Source of the DNA: Helicobacter cinaedi CCUG 18818 = ATCC BAA-847
GTDB taxonomy: Bacteria > Campylobacterota > Campylobacteria > Campylobacterales > Helicobacteraceae
Reading direction: 5' to 3'
NCBI RefSeq assembly: GCF_000155475.1
Contig: NZ_DS990392.1
Coordinates: forward strand, 318,959 to 364,128
Length of the DNA: 45,170 nt
The notes below the pieces were generated by a model. The model had not been told where the DNA came from and did no database searches. It worked only from the letters and a program-made list of their open reading frames with translations. Numbering within the stretch: the stretch's first letter is position 1; the number at the start of each line of letters is the position of its first letter. A program made the translations under genes and the position numbers. Shown here piece after piece: positions 8,275 through 14,759 of this stretch.

Positions 8275-9664
8275 ATGCGAAAAAATACATTTACCCCCCC
8301 CCCCCCCCGTTAGTCAGCCTAATCAAAATGCTTTAATAGTCTATGTCGCTATGGCGGCAGATTTAATCCACCCCGGACACATTAATATCCTAAAAATCGC
8401 AAGAGAGTTAGCCGATAGCTTAGAATCTAGTGAGGGCAGAAGGGGCGAAGTCGTGCTAGGACTTTTGACCGATAAGGCAATAGCCTCTTATAAACGACTA
8501 CCTTATATGAACTATGCCCAACGCTATGAAGTCATTAGCCATTTAAAAGAGATTGATAGAGTTATCCCGCAAGATACATTGAGTTATGAGGGCAATATCC
8601 GCTCCTTAAAGCCTCGCTTCGTAATCCACGGCGATGATTGGAAAAGCGGCACACAGAGTAAAACGCGTCAAAATGTCATTGATACCCTGCAGGAGCTAAA
8701 TTGCGGTGAGCTTATAGAGCCTAGCTACACAGAGGGCATAAGCTCCACACAGCTAAACCTTGATGCAAGGGCGATTGGCATCAGCACAAATGCTAGACTT
8801 TCGCTCTTACGCCGACTTGTGAATGCAAAAACTCCACTTAGAATCTGTGAAACCCACTCCGCTATATCCGCCCTTATCGCACAAAATGCTTGTGTAGAAT
8901 CTAGCGGCAAAAAGCTAGAGTTTGATGGCTTTTGGAGTTCTAGCCTTACAGATAGCACAAGCAGGGGTAAGCCAGATATTGAAGCCGTAGAGCTAACAAG
9001 CCGCTTAAACACCATTAATGAAATCTTTGAAGTAACCTCAAAGCCCTTGATTTATGATGCTGACACAGGTGGCAAGATAGAGCATTTTGTCTTTTCTGTG
9101 AGAAGTTTGGAGCGAACGGGAGTATCTGCTGTCATCATTGAAGACAAAACGGGCTTAAAGAAAAATTCACTTTTGGGTAATGATGTAGAGCAAACCCAAG
9201 AAGACATTGAAGTCTTTTGCGACAAGATTAGAGCAGGGAAAAACGCACGGATTACACAGGATTTTATGATTATCGCGCGTATTGAATCTTTGATACTAGA
9301 CAAAGGGCAAGAAGATGCACTAAAAAGGGCTTTTGCCTATATTAACGCTGGGGCAGATGGTATAATGATACATTCACGCCAAAAAAGCCCTGATGAAGTG
9401 TTAGCTTTTCTCAAAACCTTTAGAGAGAAAGATTCTAAAACGCCTGTGGTAGTCGTGCCTACAAGCTTTAATGAAATCACTGCAAAAGAGCTAGGGGAAG
9501 CAGGGGCAAATATTATCATTTATGCAAACCACTTGCTTAGGGCTTCATTTGTAGCGATGCAAAAGGTCTCACAAGGGATTTTAGAGTTTGATAGAAGTAA
9601 GGAGATGGAATCTTCTTGTATGAGTGTGAAGGAGATTCTCTCACTTATTCCGGGGACAATTTAG
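8275..9664 (+). CDS. aepX: Phosphoenolpyruvate mutase with N-terminal cytidylyltransferase domain (phase-variable, OFF as assembled)
   Basis: PEP mutase makes the C-P bond by converting PEP to phosphonopyruvate. The mutase domain (second two thirds) has GKPD, DADTGG (metal-binding Asp region) and the hallmark loop EDKTGLKKNSL, typical of the isocitrate-lyase superfamily. The first third is a TagD-like cytidylyltransferase with HPGH, thought in related fusions to CMP-activate the final phosphonate. The start is ATG 8275: AAAAGG precedes it and it abuts the cytidylyltransferase stop. Fifteen C (8294-8308) follow; as written this frame stops at 8311, whereas 14 C would give a 462-residue protein with a polyproline stretch. 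The in-frame ATG at 8351 has no ribosome binding site and would remove the first beta strand (LIVYVA) of the nucleotide-binding fold, so I treat the gene as OFF at this length. Confidence 0.87.
8294..8308 (+). repeat. Poly-C contingency tract, 15 C (frame OFF)
   Basis: Fifteen C lie seven codons after the predicted start of the PEP mutase gene. Fourteen C (or 11, 17) joins the start to the mutase frame through a proline run; 15 gives a 12-residue peptide and 16 also stops early. It therefore gates the first committed step of the phosphonate branch. Confidence 0.85.
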
Positions 9665-9679
9665 TGTTTTTGTGTTTTA

Positions 9680-9830
9680 GCAATTCAGCTTGTGGCGATA
9701 AATGCGGGAGCTGCGAAAAATCACGGCGGTCATTACCCTTTAAGGTAACCTTGTGATTTTCCTGAGCCCCACATTTACTAAAGAAACTGCGGCTTTGCCT
9801 TGTTTTCTCACTCACAATCTTAGAATTGCT
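9680..9830 (+). repeat. Intergenic copy of repeat family B
   Basis: The 313-nt gap between the PEP mutase and TylF-like genes has no convincing gene. Most of it is a diverged copy of a repeat also found inside the decarboxylase gene (11760-11922) and the dehydrogenase gene (13201-13372). Shared blocks are GCGATAAAT near the left end, TTTACTAAAGAAAC with GCGGCTTxGCxTTG in the middle, and GTTTTCTCA plus TCTTAGAAT at the right end. It also contains a short inverted pair, TCATTACC / GGTAACC-like, near 9730-9750. Confidence 0.65.
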
Positions 9831-9927
9831 AGATTCTAAATTAGTAGATTTTCTAAAATCACTCAAAACAAAACTCTATGTAATATAGAATCTGAGTGGC
9901 AGATTCTATAAATTTTGTAGTTTGGAT

Positions 9928-9951
9928 TCTATCTATTGCTTGGTAGATAGA
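9928..9951 (+). promoter_or_regulatory. Leader hairpin upstream of TylF-like methyltransferase gene
   Basis: TCTATCTA (9928-9935) and TAGATAGA (9944-9951) form a perfect 8-bp stem with an 8-nt loop, 17 nt before the AAGGAG ribosome binding site. It could be a transcript 3' end, an attenuator or an operator. No T tract follows, so a terminator is less likely. Confidence 0.4.
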
Positions 9952-9977
9952 ACACAAATTACTTTTAAGGAGCAAAT

Positions 9978-10850
9978 ATGCAAAAGGTTGTCATTTTTGG
10001 TGCAGGAAACTGCGGTAGACTCATTGGAGCAAATCTTATGCAAGATAAGAATGTAGAGATTATCGCTTTTATTGATAATGATCCGCAAAAGGCAGGGCAG
10101 AAAATCTGTTTAGAAAATACCCAAGATTCTACGGGGGGGGGGGTAAGTATATATTCTTCTCCTAAGTTGCTGGAGCTAGACTTTGACAAAGTGATTGTAG
10201 GCACTTTCACAGGGCTTTATGAGATTAGCGAGCAGTTAGAATCTATGGGTATCCCAAAGGCAAAAATTGATGTAGGCTATATTGAGCTAAGTGTCAAGGC
10301 ACGCATTGTATTTTTGCAGGATTTTGCAAAAATATCGCAACATTTAGAGGGCAGTGTAGCGGAGCTTGGTGTGTATAGAGGGGATTTTGCAAGGTATATA
10401 AATGAAAGTTTTAGGGATAAAACTTTGTATTTGTTTGACACATTTGAGGGCTTCACTCACAGCGATGTAAGTAAAGATTCTACTATGGCTCATTCACTTG
10501 GAGCAAAGCATTTTGCCAATACAAGCGTGGAGCTGGTGCTAAGTAAAATGCCCTATAAAGAGCGATGTGTAATCAAAAAGGGTTGGTTTCCACAAAGTGC
10601 TGTGGGACTAGAGAATGAAAGATTTTGCTTTGTGAATCTTGATTGTGATTTGTATGAGCCAATTTTAGCGGGGCTTAGATATTTTTATCCCAAAATGGTA
10701 AAGGGCGGTGTGATACTCTGCCACGAATATTTTTCGCAAGGCTATGTTGGCGTGAGGGAGGCGGTTATGGAATTTATCGCAGAATCTAGCGATGAGATTT
10801 ACACACTTCCCATAGGCGATAATTTAAGTATTGCCTTAATTAAAACTTAG
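9978..10850 (+). CDS. Two-domain TylF/MycF-like methyltransferase, phase-variable (ON)
   Basis: ATG 9978 follows AAGGAG. The 290-residue product has an N-terminal Rossmann-like part (VVIFGAGNCGRLIG, residues 3-16, then IDNDPQKAG) and a C-terminal TylF/MycF-type SAM methyltransferase: GSVAELGVYRGDFARYI, LYLFDTFEGF, FVNLDCDLYEP and GGVILCHEY. The first part resembles the nucleotide-binding half of glycan-modification proteins. An 11-G tract at 10133-10143 encodes Gly-Gly-Gly between the domains' early strands; 10 or 12 G would truncate the protein, so it is ON here. Placed between PEP mutase and the decarboxylase, it could O-methylate a phosphonate, a phosphoramidate or a sugar hydroxyl; I cannot choose between these from sequence. 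Confidence 0.75.
   Translation: MQKVVIFGAGNCGRLIGANLMQDKNVEIIAFIDNDPQKAGQKICLENTQDSTGGGVSIYSSPKLLELDFDKVIVGTFTGLYEISEQLESMGIPKAKIDVGYIELSVKARIVFLQDFAKISQHLEGSVAELGVYRGDFARYINESFRDKTLYLFDTFEGFTHSDVSKDSTMAHSLGAKHFANTSVELVLSKMPYKERCVIKKGWFPQSAVGLENERFCFVNLDCDLYEPILAGLRYFYPKMVKGGVILCHEYFSQGYVGVREAVMEFIAESSDEIYTLPIGDNLSIALIKT
10133..10143 (+). repeat. Poly-G contingency tract, 11 G (frame ON)
   Basis: Eleven G lie at codons for Thr-Gly-Gly-Gly-Val in the TylF-like methyltransferase gene. Ten G would give TAA right after the tract and twelve G a stop a few codons on, so length changes switch the gene off. Confidence 0.85.
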
Positions 10851-10863
10851 AGAAAGGAAAACT

Positions 10864-13071
10864 ATGTTAGACACGCAGGAATTTGGTGATTATTTGCAGA
10901 GTGTGGGATTAAGGGATTTTGTCGGTGTGCCTTGCTCATATCTCGCACCGCTTATTAATTATGCGATTAATAGCAAGCGTTTCATTATGAGTAATAATGA
11001 GGGTGATGCGGTGGCGATTGCAAGTGGGATAAGTTTGTGCCGACTAATTCATAACAATTCGTCTTTGGGTAGTCATTTGCAAGATTGTGCGTCTTTGGAG
11101 GCAGTCATTACTCATAAGGTAACTCCTGCCCCCAAATTCACACAAAACTTACAAAGCAATACCGCACTCGTGCGTAGCACTAGTCCATACTTGCAAAATA
11201 CTAGAATTGTGGATTCTACCCCTTGTCATTTTGAGCGTAGCGAAAAATCTACAAGCCTAGAATCTCAAGTTAATTCCAACAATAAAGACTCTCAGGCGGA
11301 AGTATCTTTGAGTGATTTTAGTGGTTTTCAAGCGAAAGGCGAAGGGAGTTTGCTAAACGCAAATGACCGAGCCTTGAGTGCAGAATCTGCTAAAAGCACC
11401 AAAGAGATAACGCCCCATAACTACGGCGTGGTGCTAATGCAAAATAGCGGCTTAAGCAACGCCCTAAGCCCCCTAACAAGCCTTAACTATACTTTTAAGA
11501 TTCCAATTCTAGGCTTTGTGTCCTTGCGTGGTGAAAGGGATTCTAGCGGTAAAAACACAGATGAGCCACAGCACGAGTTATTAGGCGTTATCACGGATAC
11601 ATTGCTAGAGACTTGCGAGATTAAATATGCCTTTTTAGATTCAGATATGGATAGGGCTAAAATGCAGGTGCAAGAGGCTTTAGAGTGGTTAGAAAAAGGG
11701 GAGAGTTTTTTCTTTATTGTGAGAGATAAAACTTTTTCTAAAGTCTCTCTTGTGAGTGGGCATTCAGTATTGAGCGATAAATCGCGGATTGCTGCTGCGG
11801 CACTTACACCGAGTAAGCTTCTTGCTTCTGCTTCGCAAAGCCACGATTTACTAAAGAAACCTACTGCGGCTTCGCTTTGCACCGCTTCGCTGGTTTTCTC
11901 ATCTCAATCCTTAGAATGCCAAGATTCTAGCAATATGGAATCTCAAGCCCATTCCACCCCTTGTCATACTGAAGCATTAGCTGAAGTATCTAGCACAGAA
12001 TCTAAAAGAGATATTTCGCCTTTTTCAAAGGCTCGCACGAGCAAAGCTCTTGCCCACACTTGCAAATATGACAAGATTCTAGAATCTCAAGCCGATTCTA
12101 ACAACACAGAATCTAAACCAGATTTTAAACCCACCCAACCTGCAAACAAAATGCCTACACGGCTAGAAGCCTTGGAAGTTCTGCATACTCTAGCAAAAGA
12201 TTCTAAAGCTTTGCTGTTTGCTACCACAGGTAAATGTGGCAGGGAACTATATGAAATAGAGGATAGTCCAAATCAGCTTTATATGGTTGGCTCTATGGGC
12301 TGTGTGAGTTCTCTCTCACTTGGCATTGCGTTAAAAAGCAGACAAAAAGTCATTGCCATAGATGGTGATTCTGCCCTGCTTATGCGGCTTGGTGCATTAA
12401 GCACAAATGCGTATTACACAAGGGATAGGGATAATTTTTGCCATATTTTACTAGATAATGAAAGCCACGATAGCACAGGTGGGCAGTTTAATCTCTCACC
12501 TTTTGTGGATTTTAGTAGTATTGCTAAGTCGTGTGGGTATGTGAATGTGTGTATAGCAGAGAGTTTAGAAGAGTTTGAGTTGTATGTTCGGTTGTTTTTA
12601 GATGCGAGGCATTCAGCTTGTGGCAATTCGTCTTTGGGTAGTCATTTGCAAGATTGTGTGGATTTTGAGGCAGTCATTACTCATAAGGTAACTCCTGCCC
12701 CCAAATTCACACAAAACTTACAAAGCAATACCGCACTCGTGCGTAGCACTAGGAAGGCGTTGTCGGGGTGGGGGATTTTTAAGGGGGAGGGAGCGACTTC
12801 GCAATTTAAGCCCTTCCTCCTTAAAGAAAAAAATAAAAAATCTAAAAATCAAAACATTTCAAACAAAGATACTTCGCTTACGGCTCAGTATGACAAAGTT
12901 ATAGAATCTAAAACAAATCCTAGCAATTTAGATTCTAAAAAAGGGGCGTGGTTTATCTACCTTAAAATCCAAAAAGGCTCTAAAGACAACCTAGGGCGAC
13001 CAAAGGTTACACCGCAAGAAGTGGCTCAAAGACTAAGCGAGTATATGCGGGGGAATAGTGATGAGTTTTAG
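10864..13071 (+). CDS. aepY: Phosphonopyruvate decarboxylase with three in-frame repeat insertions
   Basis: The product has 735 residues, about twice the usual 370-380. Removing three low-complexity stretches leaves a near-complete thiamine-diphosphate decarboxylase: residues 1-62 (VGVPCSYLAPLINY, NNEGDAVAIASG), 185-297 (VLMQNSGLSNALSPLTSL), 433-582 (FATTGKCGREL, DGDSALLMRLGALS, NESHDSTGGQ) and 694-735. It converts phosphonopyruvate to phosphonoacetaldehyde, making the PEP mutase step irreversible. The insertions (residues about 63-184, 298-432, 583-693) consist of repeat families A, B, C and D; the first and third share a 129-bp repeat. All keep the frame and fall between conserved blocks, so the enzyme may still fold. 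ATG follows GAAAGG; its 3' end overlaps the dehydrogenase gene. Confidence 0.85.
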   Translation: MLDTQEFGDYLQSVGLRDFVGVPCSYLAPLINYAINSKRFIMSNNEGDAVAIASGISLCRLIHNNSSLGSHLQDCASLEAVITHKVTPAPKFTQNLQSNTALVRSTSPYLQNTRIVDSTPCHFERSEKSTSLESQVNSNNKDSQAEVSLSDFSGFQAKGEGSLLNANDRALSAESAKSTKEITPHNYGVVLMQNSGLSNALSPLTSLNYTFKIPILGFVSLRGERDSSGKNTDEPQHELLGVITDTLLETCEIKYAFLDSDMDRAKMQVQEALEWLEKGESFFFIVRDKTFSKVSLVSGHSVLSDKSRIAAAALTPSKLLASASQSHDLLKKPTAASLCTASLVFSSQSLECQDSSNMESQAHSTPCHTEALAEVSSTESKRDISPFSKARTSKALAHTCKYDKILESQADSNNTESKPDFKPTQPANKMPTRLEALEVLHTLAKDSKALLFATTGKCGRELYEIEDSPNQLYMVGSMGCVSSLSLGIALKSRQKVIAIDGDSALLMRLGALSTNAYYTRDRDNFCHILLDNESHDSTGGQFNLSPFVDFSSIAKSCGYVNVCIAESLEEFELYVRLFLDARHSACGNSSLGSHLQDCVDFEAVITHKVTPAPKFTQNLQSNTALVRSTRKALSGWGIFKGEGATSQFKPFLLKEKNKKSKNQNISNKDTSLTAQYDKVIESKTNPSNLDSKKGAWFIYLKIQKGSKDNLGRPKVTPQEVAQRLSEYMRGNSDEF
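11055..11183 (+). repeat. Repeat family A, copy 1
   Basis: A 129-bp direct repeat that matches 12624-12752 at about 125 positions, both inside the decarboxylase gene and both read in the same frame (NSSLGSHLQDC...NTALVRST). It starts CAATTCGTCTTTGGGTAG and ends CGTAGCACTAG. The near identity points to recent duplication or gene conversion. Confidence 0.85.
11311..11414 (+). repeat. Repeat family D, copy in decarboxylase gene
   Basis: Encodes a peptide containing GSLLNANDRA. It resembles the insertions in guaA ([10 protein letters not shown], 20296-20418 on the minus strand) and in the dehydrogenase gene (14201-14320), sharing GGAGTTT, TAAACxxAAATGAC and a closing AAxxCACxAAAGAG-like end. Diverged copy. 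Confidence 0.55.
11760..11922 (+). repeat. Repeat family B, copy in decarboxylase gene
   Basis: In-frame copy starting GCATTCAGTATTGAGCGATAA and ending TTAGAATGCCAA, encoding HSVLSDKS...LLKKPTAASLCTASL. The same block, read in the same frame, is in the dehydrogenase gene at 13201-13372, and a diverged copy is intergenic at 9680-9830. Confidence 0.8.
11963..12087 (+). repeat. Repeat family C (CHTE-type palindromic element), copy in decarboxylase gene
   Basis: Starts GTCATACTGAAGC (peptide CHTEALAEVS) and closes with TTTCGCCTTT...AAATATGACAAG, an imperfect inverted arrangement like the cleaner copy at 14088-14164. A partial left arm with the related peptide CHFERSEKS is at 11225-11250. Peptides of the CHTERSEVS/CHFERSEKS type are known translation products of repeats in several bacteria. 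Confidence 0.55.
12624..12752 (+). repeat. Repeat family A, copy 2
   Basis: Second copy of the 129-bp repeat at 11055-11183, in direct orientation about 1.57 kb downstream in the same gene. Differences cluster in one short stretch (GTGCGTCTTTGG versus GTGTGGATTTTG). Recombination between copies would delete the intervening coding sequence. Confidence 0.85.
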
Positions 13072-14689
13072 TTATTATAATCCTGTGCAAATCCACTTTG
13101 ATGTGGATATTTTAGAATCTTTACAGAATCTAGCGGAAAATGAGTTGGCTTCAAAGAGAATATTGCTAGTAACTTCTAAAAGCTTTAATAGGCAAGAAGA
13201 GCATTCAGTATTGAGCGATAAATCGGCGAATCTGCGTTCGCCAACCGCGGCACTTACCTCTAGTAAGCTTCTTGTTGGCTCACTTGATAATGCCAATTTA
13301 CTAAAGAAACCCGCTGCAGCTTCGCCTTGCACCGCTTCGCTGGTTTTCTCATCTCAATCCTTAGAATGCCAAATAGAATCTAATCATTCAAATCTTAGCC
13401 AAGATTCTAGAATTGTGGATTCTCTCCCTTGTCATACTAAGCGTGAGCTACCATCTCAAACACCAAATTCTAATCCCATAGAATCTAAAAGAGCAAACTT
13501 AGCCCAAAATATCGCAAAGATTTTTAGCAACATTATCATCTATGATTCTGTAAATCCAAATCCAGAGTTAGAATCCTTGCAAAGTATAAAGGCGGAGTTA
13601 AAGGGGCGTTATGATGTGGTTATTGCTCTTGGTGGTGGGAGTGTGCTAGATAGTGCGAAGTTTTTTGCCCTGCAAAATGAGATTATAGCAAAGAATGGGG
13701 GTTTGGAGATTGTGGGCGAGGCAAAGGCGATGCCACTTTTTGCCTGTCCTAGCACGGCTGGAACGGGCAGTGAGCTGACACAATGGGCGACTATTTGGGA
13801 TAAAGGGGCAAATGTCAAATATTCTTTATCGCATAAATGCTTATATCCACAAATAGCATTTTATGACATCTCTCTTTTGCTATCCTTGCCTTTAAGTCTT
13901 AGTATTCACACCACGCTTGATAGCCTATCTCACGCAGTAGAATCCATTTGGAATAAAAATGCAAATCCCATTTCTACGCAATATGCAAAGGCGGCTATTG
14001 AGCTGATTTTAGAGAATCTGCCACCATTATATGAAATGCTAACCTCTTTAGATTCTAAACAGATTTTAGATTCTACAACAATTGCTTGTCATACTGAGCC
14101 TTTAGGCGAAGTATCTAACAATATAGAATCTAAAAAAGATTTTTCGCCTACGGCTCAAAATGACAGGACTACAAAAAACACAAACAGCACCGCCACCACT
14201 GCGGAAGGATTTTTAGATAATTTCAAGGGTTGTGAAGCTTTTTGTGCGGAGACTAGCCATAAGGGCTGTCGCACAAGCAAAAAGCAAATCTCCCTGAAAA
14301 ACACTAAAGAGACAACGCAGATTAGAAGAAATCTAGCCCTTGCTTGTATGCACGCTGCCCTTAGCTTTTCAAACACACAAACCGCCCTAGCTCACGCCAT
14401 AAGCTATCCTATCACAATGCGTTTTGGTGTGCCACACGGCTTGGCGTGTAGCTTTACTCTGCCGATTTTGCTAGATTGTATAAGTGATGAAAACGCAGAT
14501 TCTATCCTACGCCCCTATAAACAAGGCATTAAAAATCTTTTTAAAACACTTCATATCTCAAGCAATCCGCGTGATTATGGGTTAGATTCTACAATGATAG
14601 AAGATATTTTTAGCTCACTGAATGCTAGGGCAAAAAATGGACTACTTGATGTGGCAAAAGCAAAGAAAAGAATGCTTGATTTGCTCTAA
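13058..14689 (+). CDS. Iron-type alcohol dehydrogenase, predicted phosphonoacetaldehyde reductase, with two in-frame repeat insertions
   Basis: The likely start is GTG 13058 or ATG 13061, overlapping the decarboxylase stop. The 543 residues comprise a group III Fe-ADH core of about 355 residues plus insertions at about 46-145 and 331-419. Core motifs are the nucleotide-binding LGGGSVLDSAK (191-201), CPSTAGTGSE (230-239), and metal ligands in LDSLSHAVE (Asp288, His292), ALAHAIS (His446) and VPHG (His460). Related enzymes (PhpC-like) reduce phosphonoacetaldehyde to 2-hydroxyethylphosphonate. No 2-aminoethylphosphonate transaminase is visible in the window, favouring the hydroxy product. The insertions contain repeat families B, C and D and separate conserved blocks without breaking them. 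Activity with the insertions is unproven. Confidence 0.82.
   Translation: MMSFSYYNPVQIHFDVDILESLQNLAENELASKRILLVTSKSFNRQEEHSVLSDKSANLRSPTAALTSSKLLVGSLDNANLLKKPAAASPCTASLVFSSQSLECQIESNHSNLSQDSRIVDSLPCHTKRELPSQTPNSNPIESKRANLAQNIAKIFSNIIIYDSVNPNPELESLQSIKAELKGRYDVVIALGGGSVLDSAKFFALQNEIIAKNGGLEIVGEAKAMPLFACPSTAGTGSELTQWATIWDKGANVKYSLSHKCLYPQIAFYDISLLLSLPLSLSIHTTLDSLSHAVESIWNKNANPISTQYAKAAIELILENLPPLYEMLTSLDSKQILDSTTIACHTEPLGEVSNNIESKKDFSPTAQNDRTTKNTNSTATTAEGFLDNFKGCEAFCAETSHKGCRTSKKQISLKNTKETTQIRRNLALACMHAALSFSNTQTALAHAISYPITMRFGVPHGLACSFTLPILLDCISDENADSILRPYKQGIKNLFKTLHISSNPRDYGLDSTMIEDIFSSLNARAKNGLLDVAKAKKRMLDLL
13201..13372 (+). repeat. Repeat family B, copy in dehydrogenase gene
   Basis: Close match to 11760-11922 with the same translated frame (HSVLSDKS...LLKKPAAASPCTASLVF). 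The last 50 bases (from GCACCGCTTCGC to TTAGAATGCCAA) are identical to the decarboxylase copy; the middle is more diverged. Confidence 0.8.
14088..14164 (+). repeat. Repeat family C, palindromic element in dehydrogenase gene
   Basis: Left arm 14088-14110 (GTCATACTGAGCC...GGCGAA) and right arm 14143-14164 (TTCGCC...GGCTCAAAATGAC) are near-perfect inverted repeats of 22-23 bp around a 32-nt centre. The left arm is read as CHTEPLGE and the right as FSPTAQND, in frame with the enzyme. A further partial left arm (CHTKREL) is at 13431-13456. Confidence 0.75.
14201..14320 (+). repeat. Repeat family D, copy in dehydrogenase gene
   Basis: Encodes AEGFLDNFKGCEAF...SLKNTKETTQ, matching the insertion in guaA ([14 protein letters not shown]...[10 protein letters not shown]) in translated frame and at nucleotide level (GCGGAAGGATTTT, TTxAAGGGTTGTG). 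This links an accessory gene and an essential gene by the same inserted element. Confidence 0.75.
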
Positions 14690-14723
14690 AATCTTTCACA
14701 AAAAGCATTTAATGAAACTATGC

Positions 14724-14729
14724 TAAAAT
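14724..14729 (+). promoter_or_regulatory. Extended -10 promoter for the FAD oxidoreductase gene
   Basis: TGCTAAAAT at 14721-14729 is an extended -10 element (TG, one base, TAAAAT) about 30 nt before the coding start. No strong -35 is seen, which is usual in Helicobacter. Confidence 0.45.
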
Positions 14730-14759
14730 CCTTGCCTTATTTTTATTTTAGAAAGGATT

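Noticed and set aside
9665-9977. Minus-strand frame at 9645-9866 as a gene
   Set aside because: It lies on an intergenic copy of repeat family B and has no ribosome binding site or recognisable domain.
11055-13372. Repeat blocks in the decarboxylase and dehydrogenase as CRISPR or tandem array
   Set aside because: Repeats are long, few, irregularly spaced and translated in frame; there are no short regular repeats with unique spacers and no cas genes.
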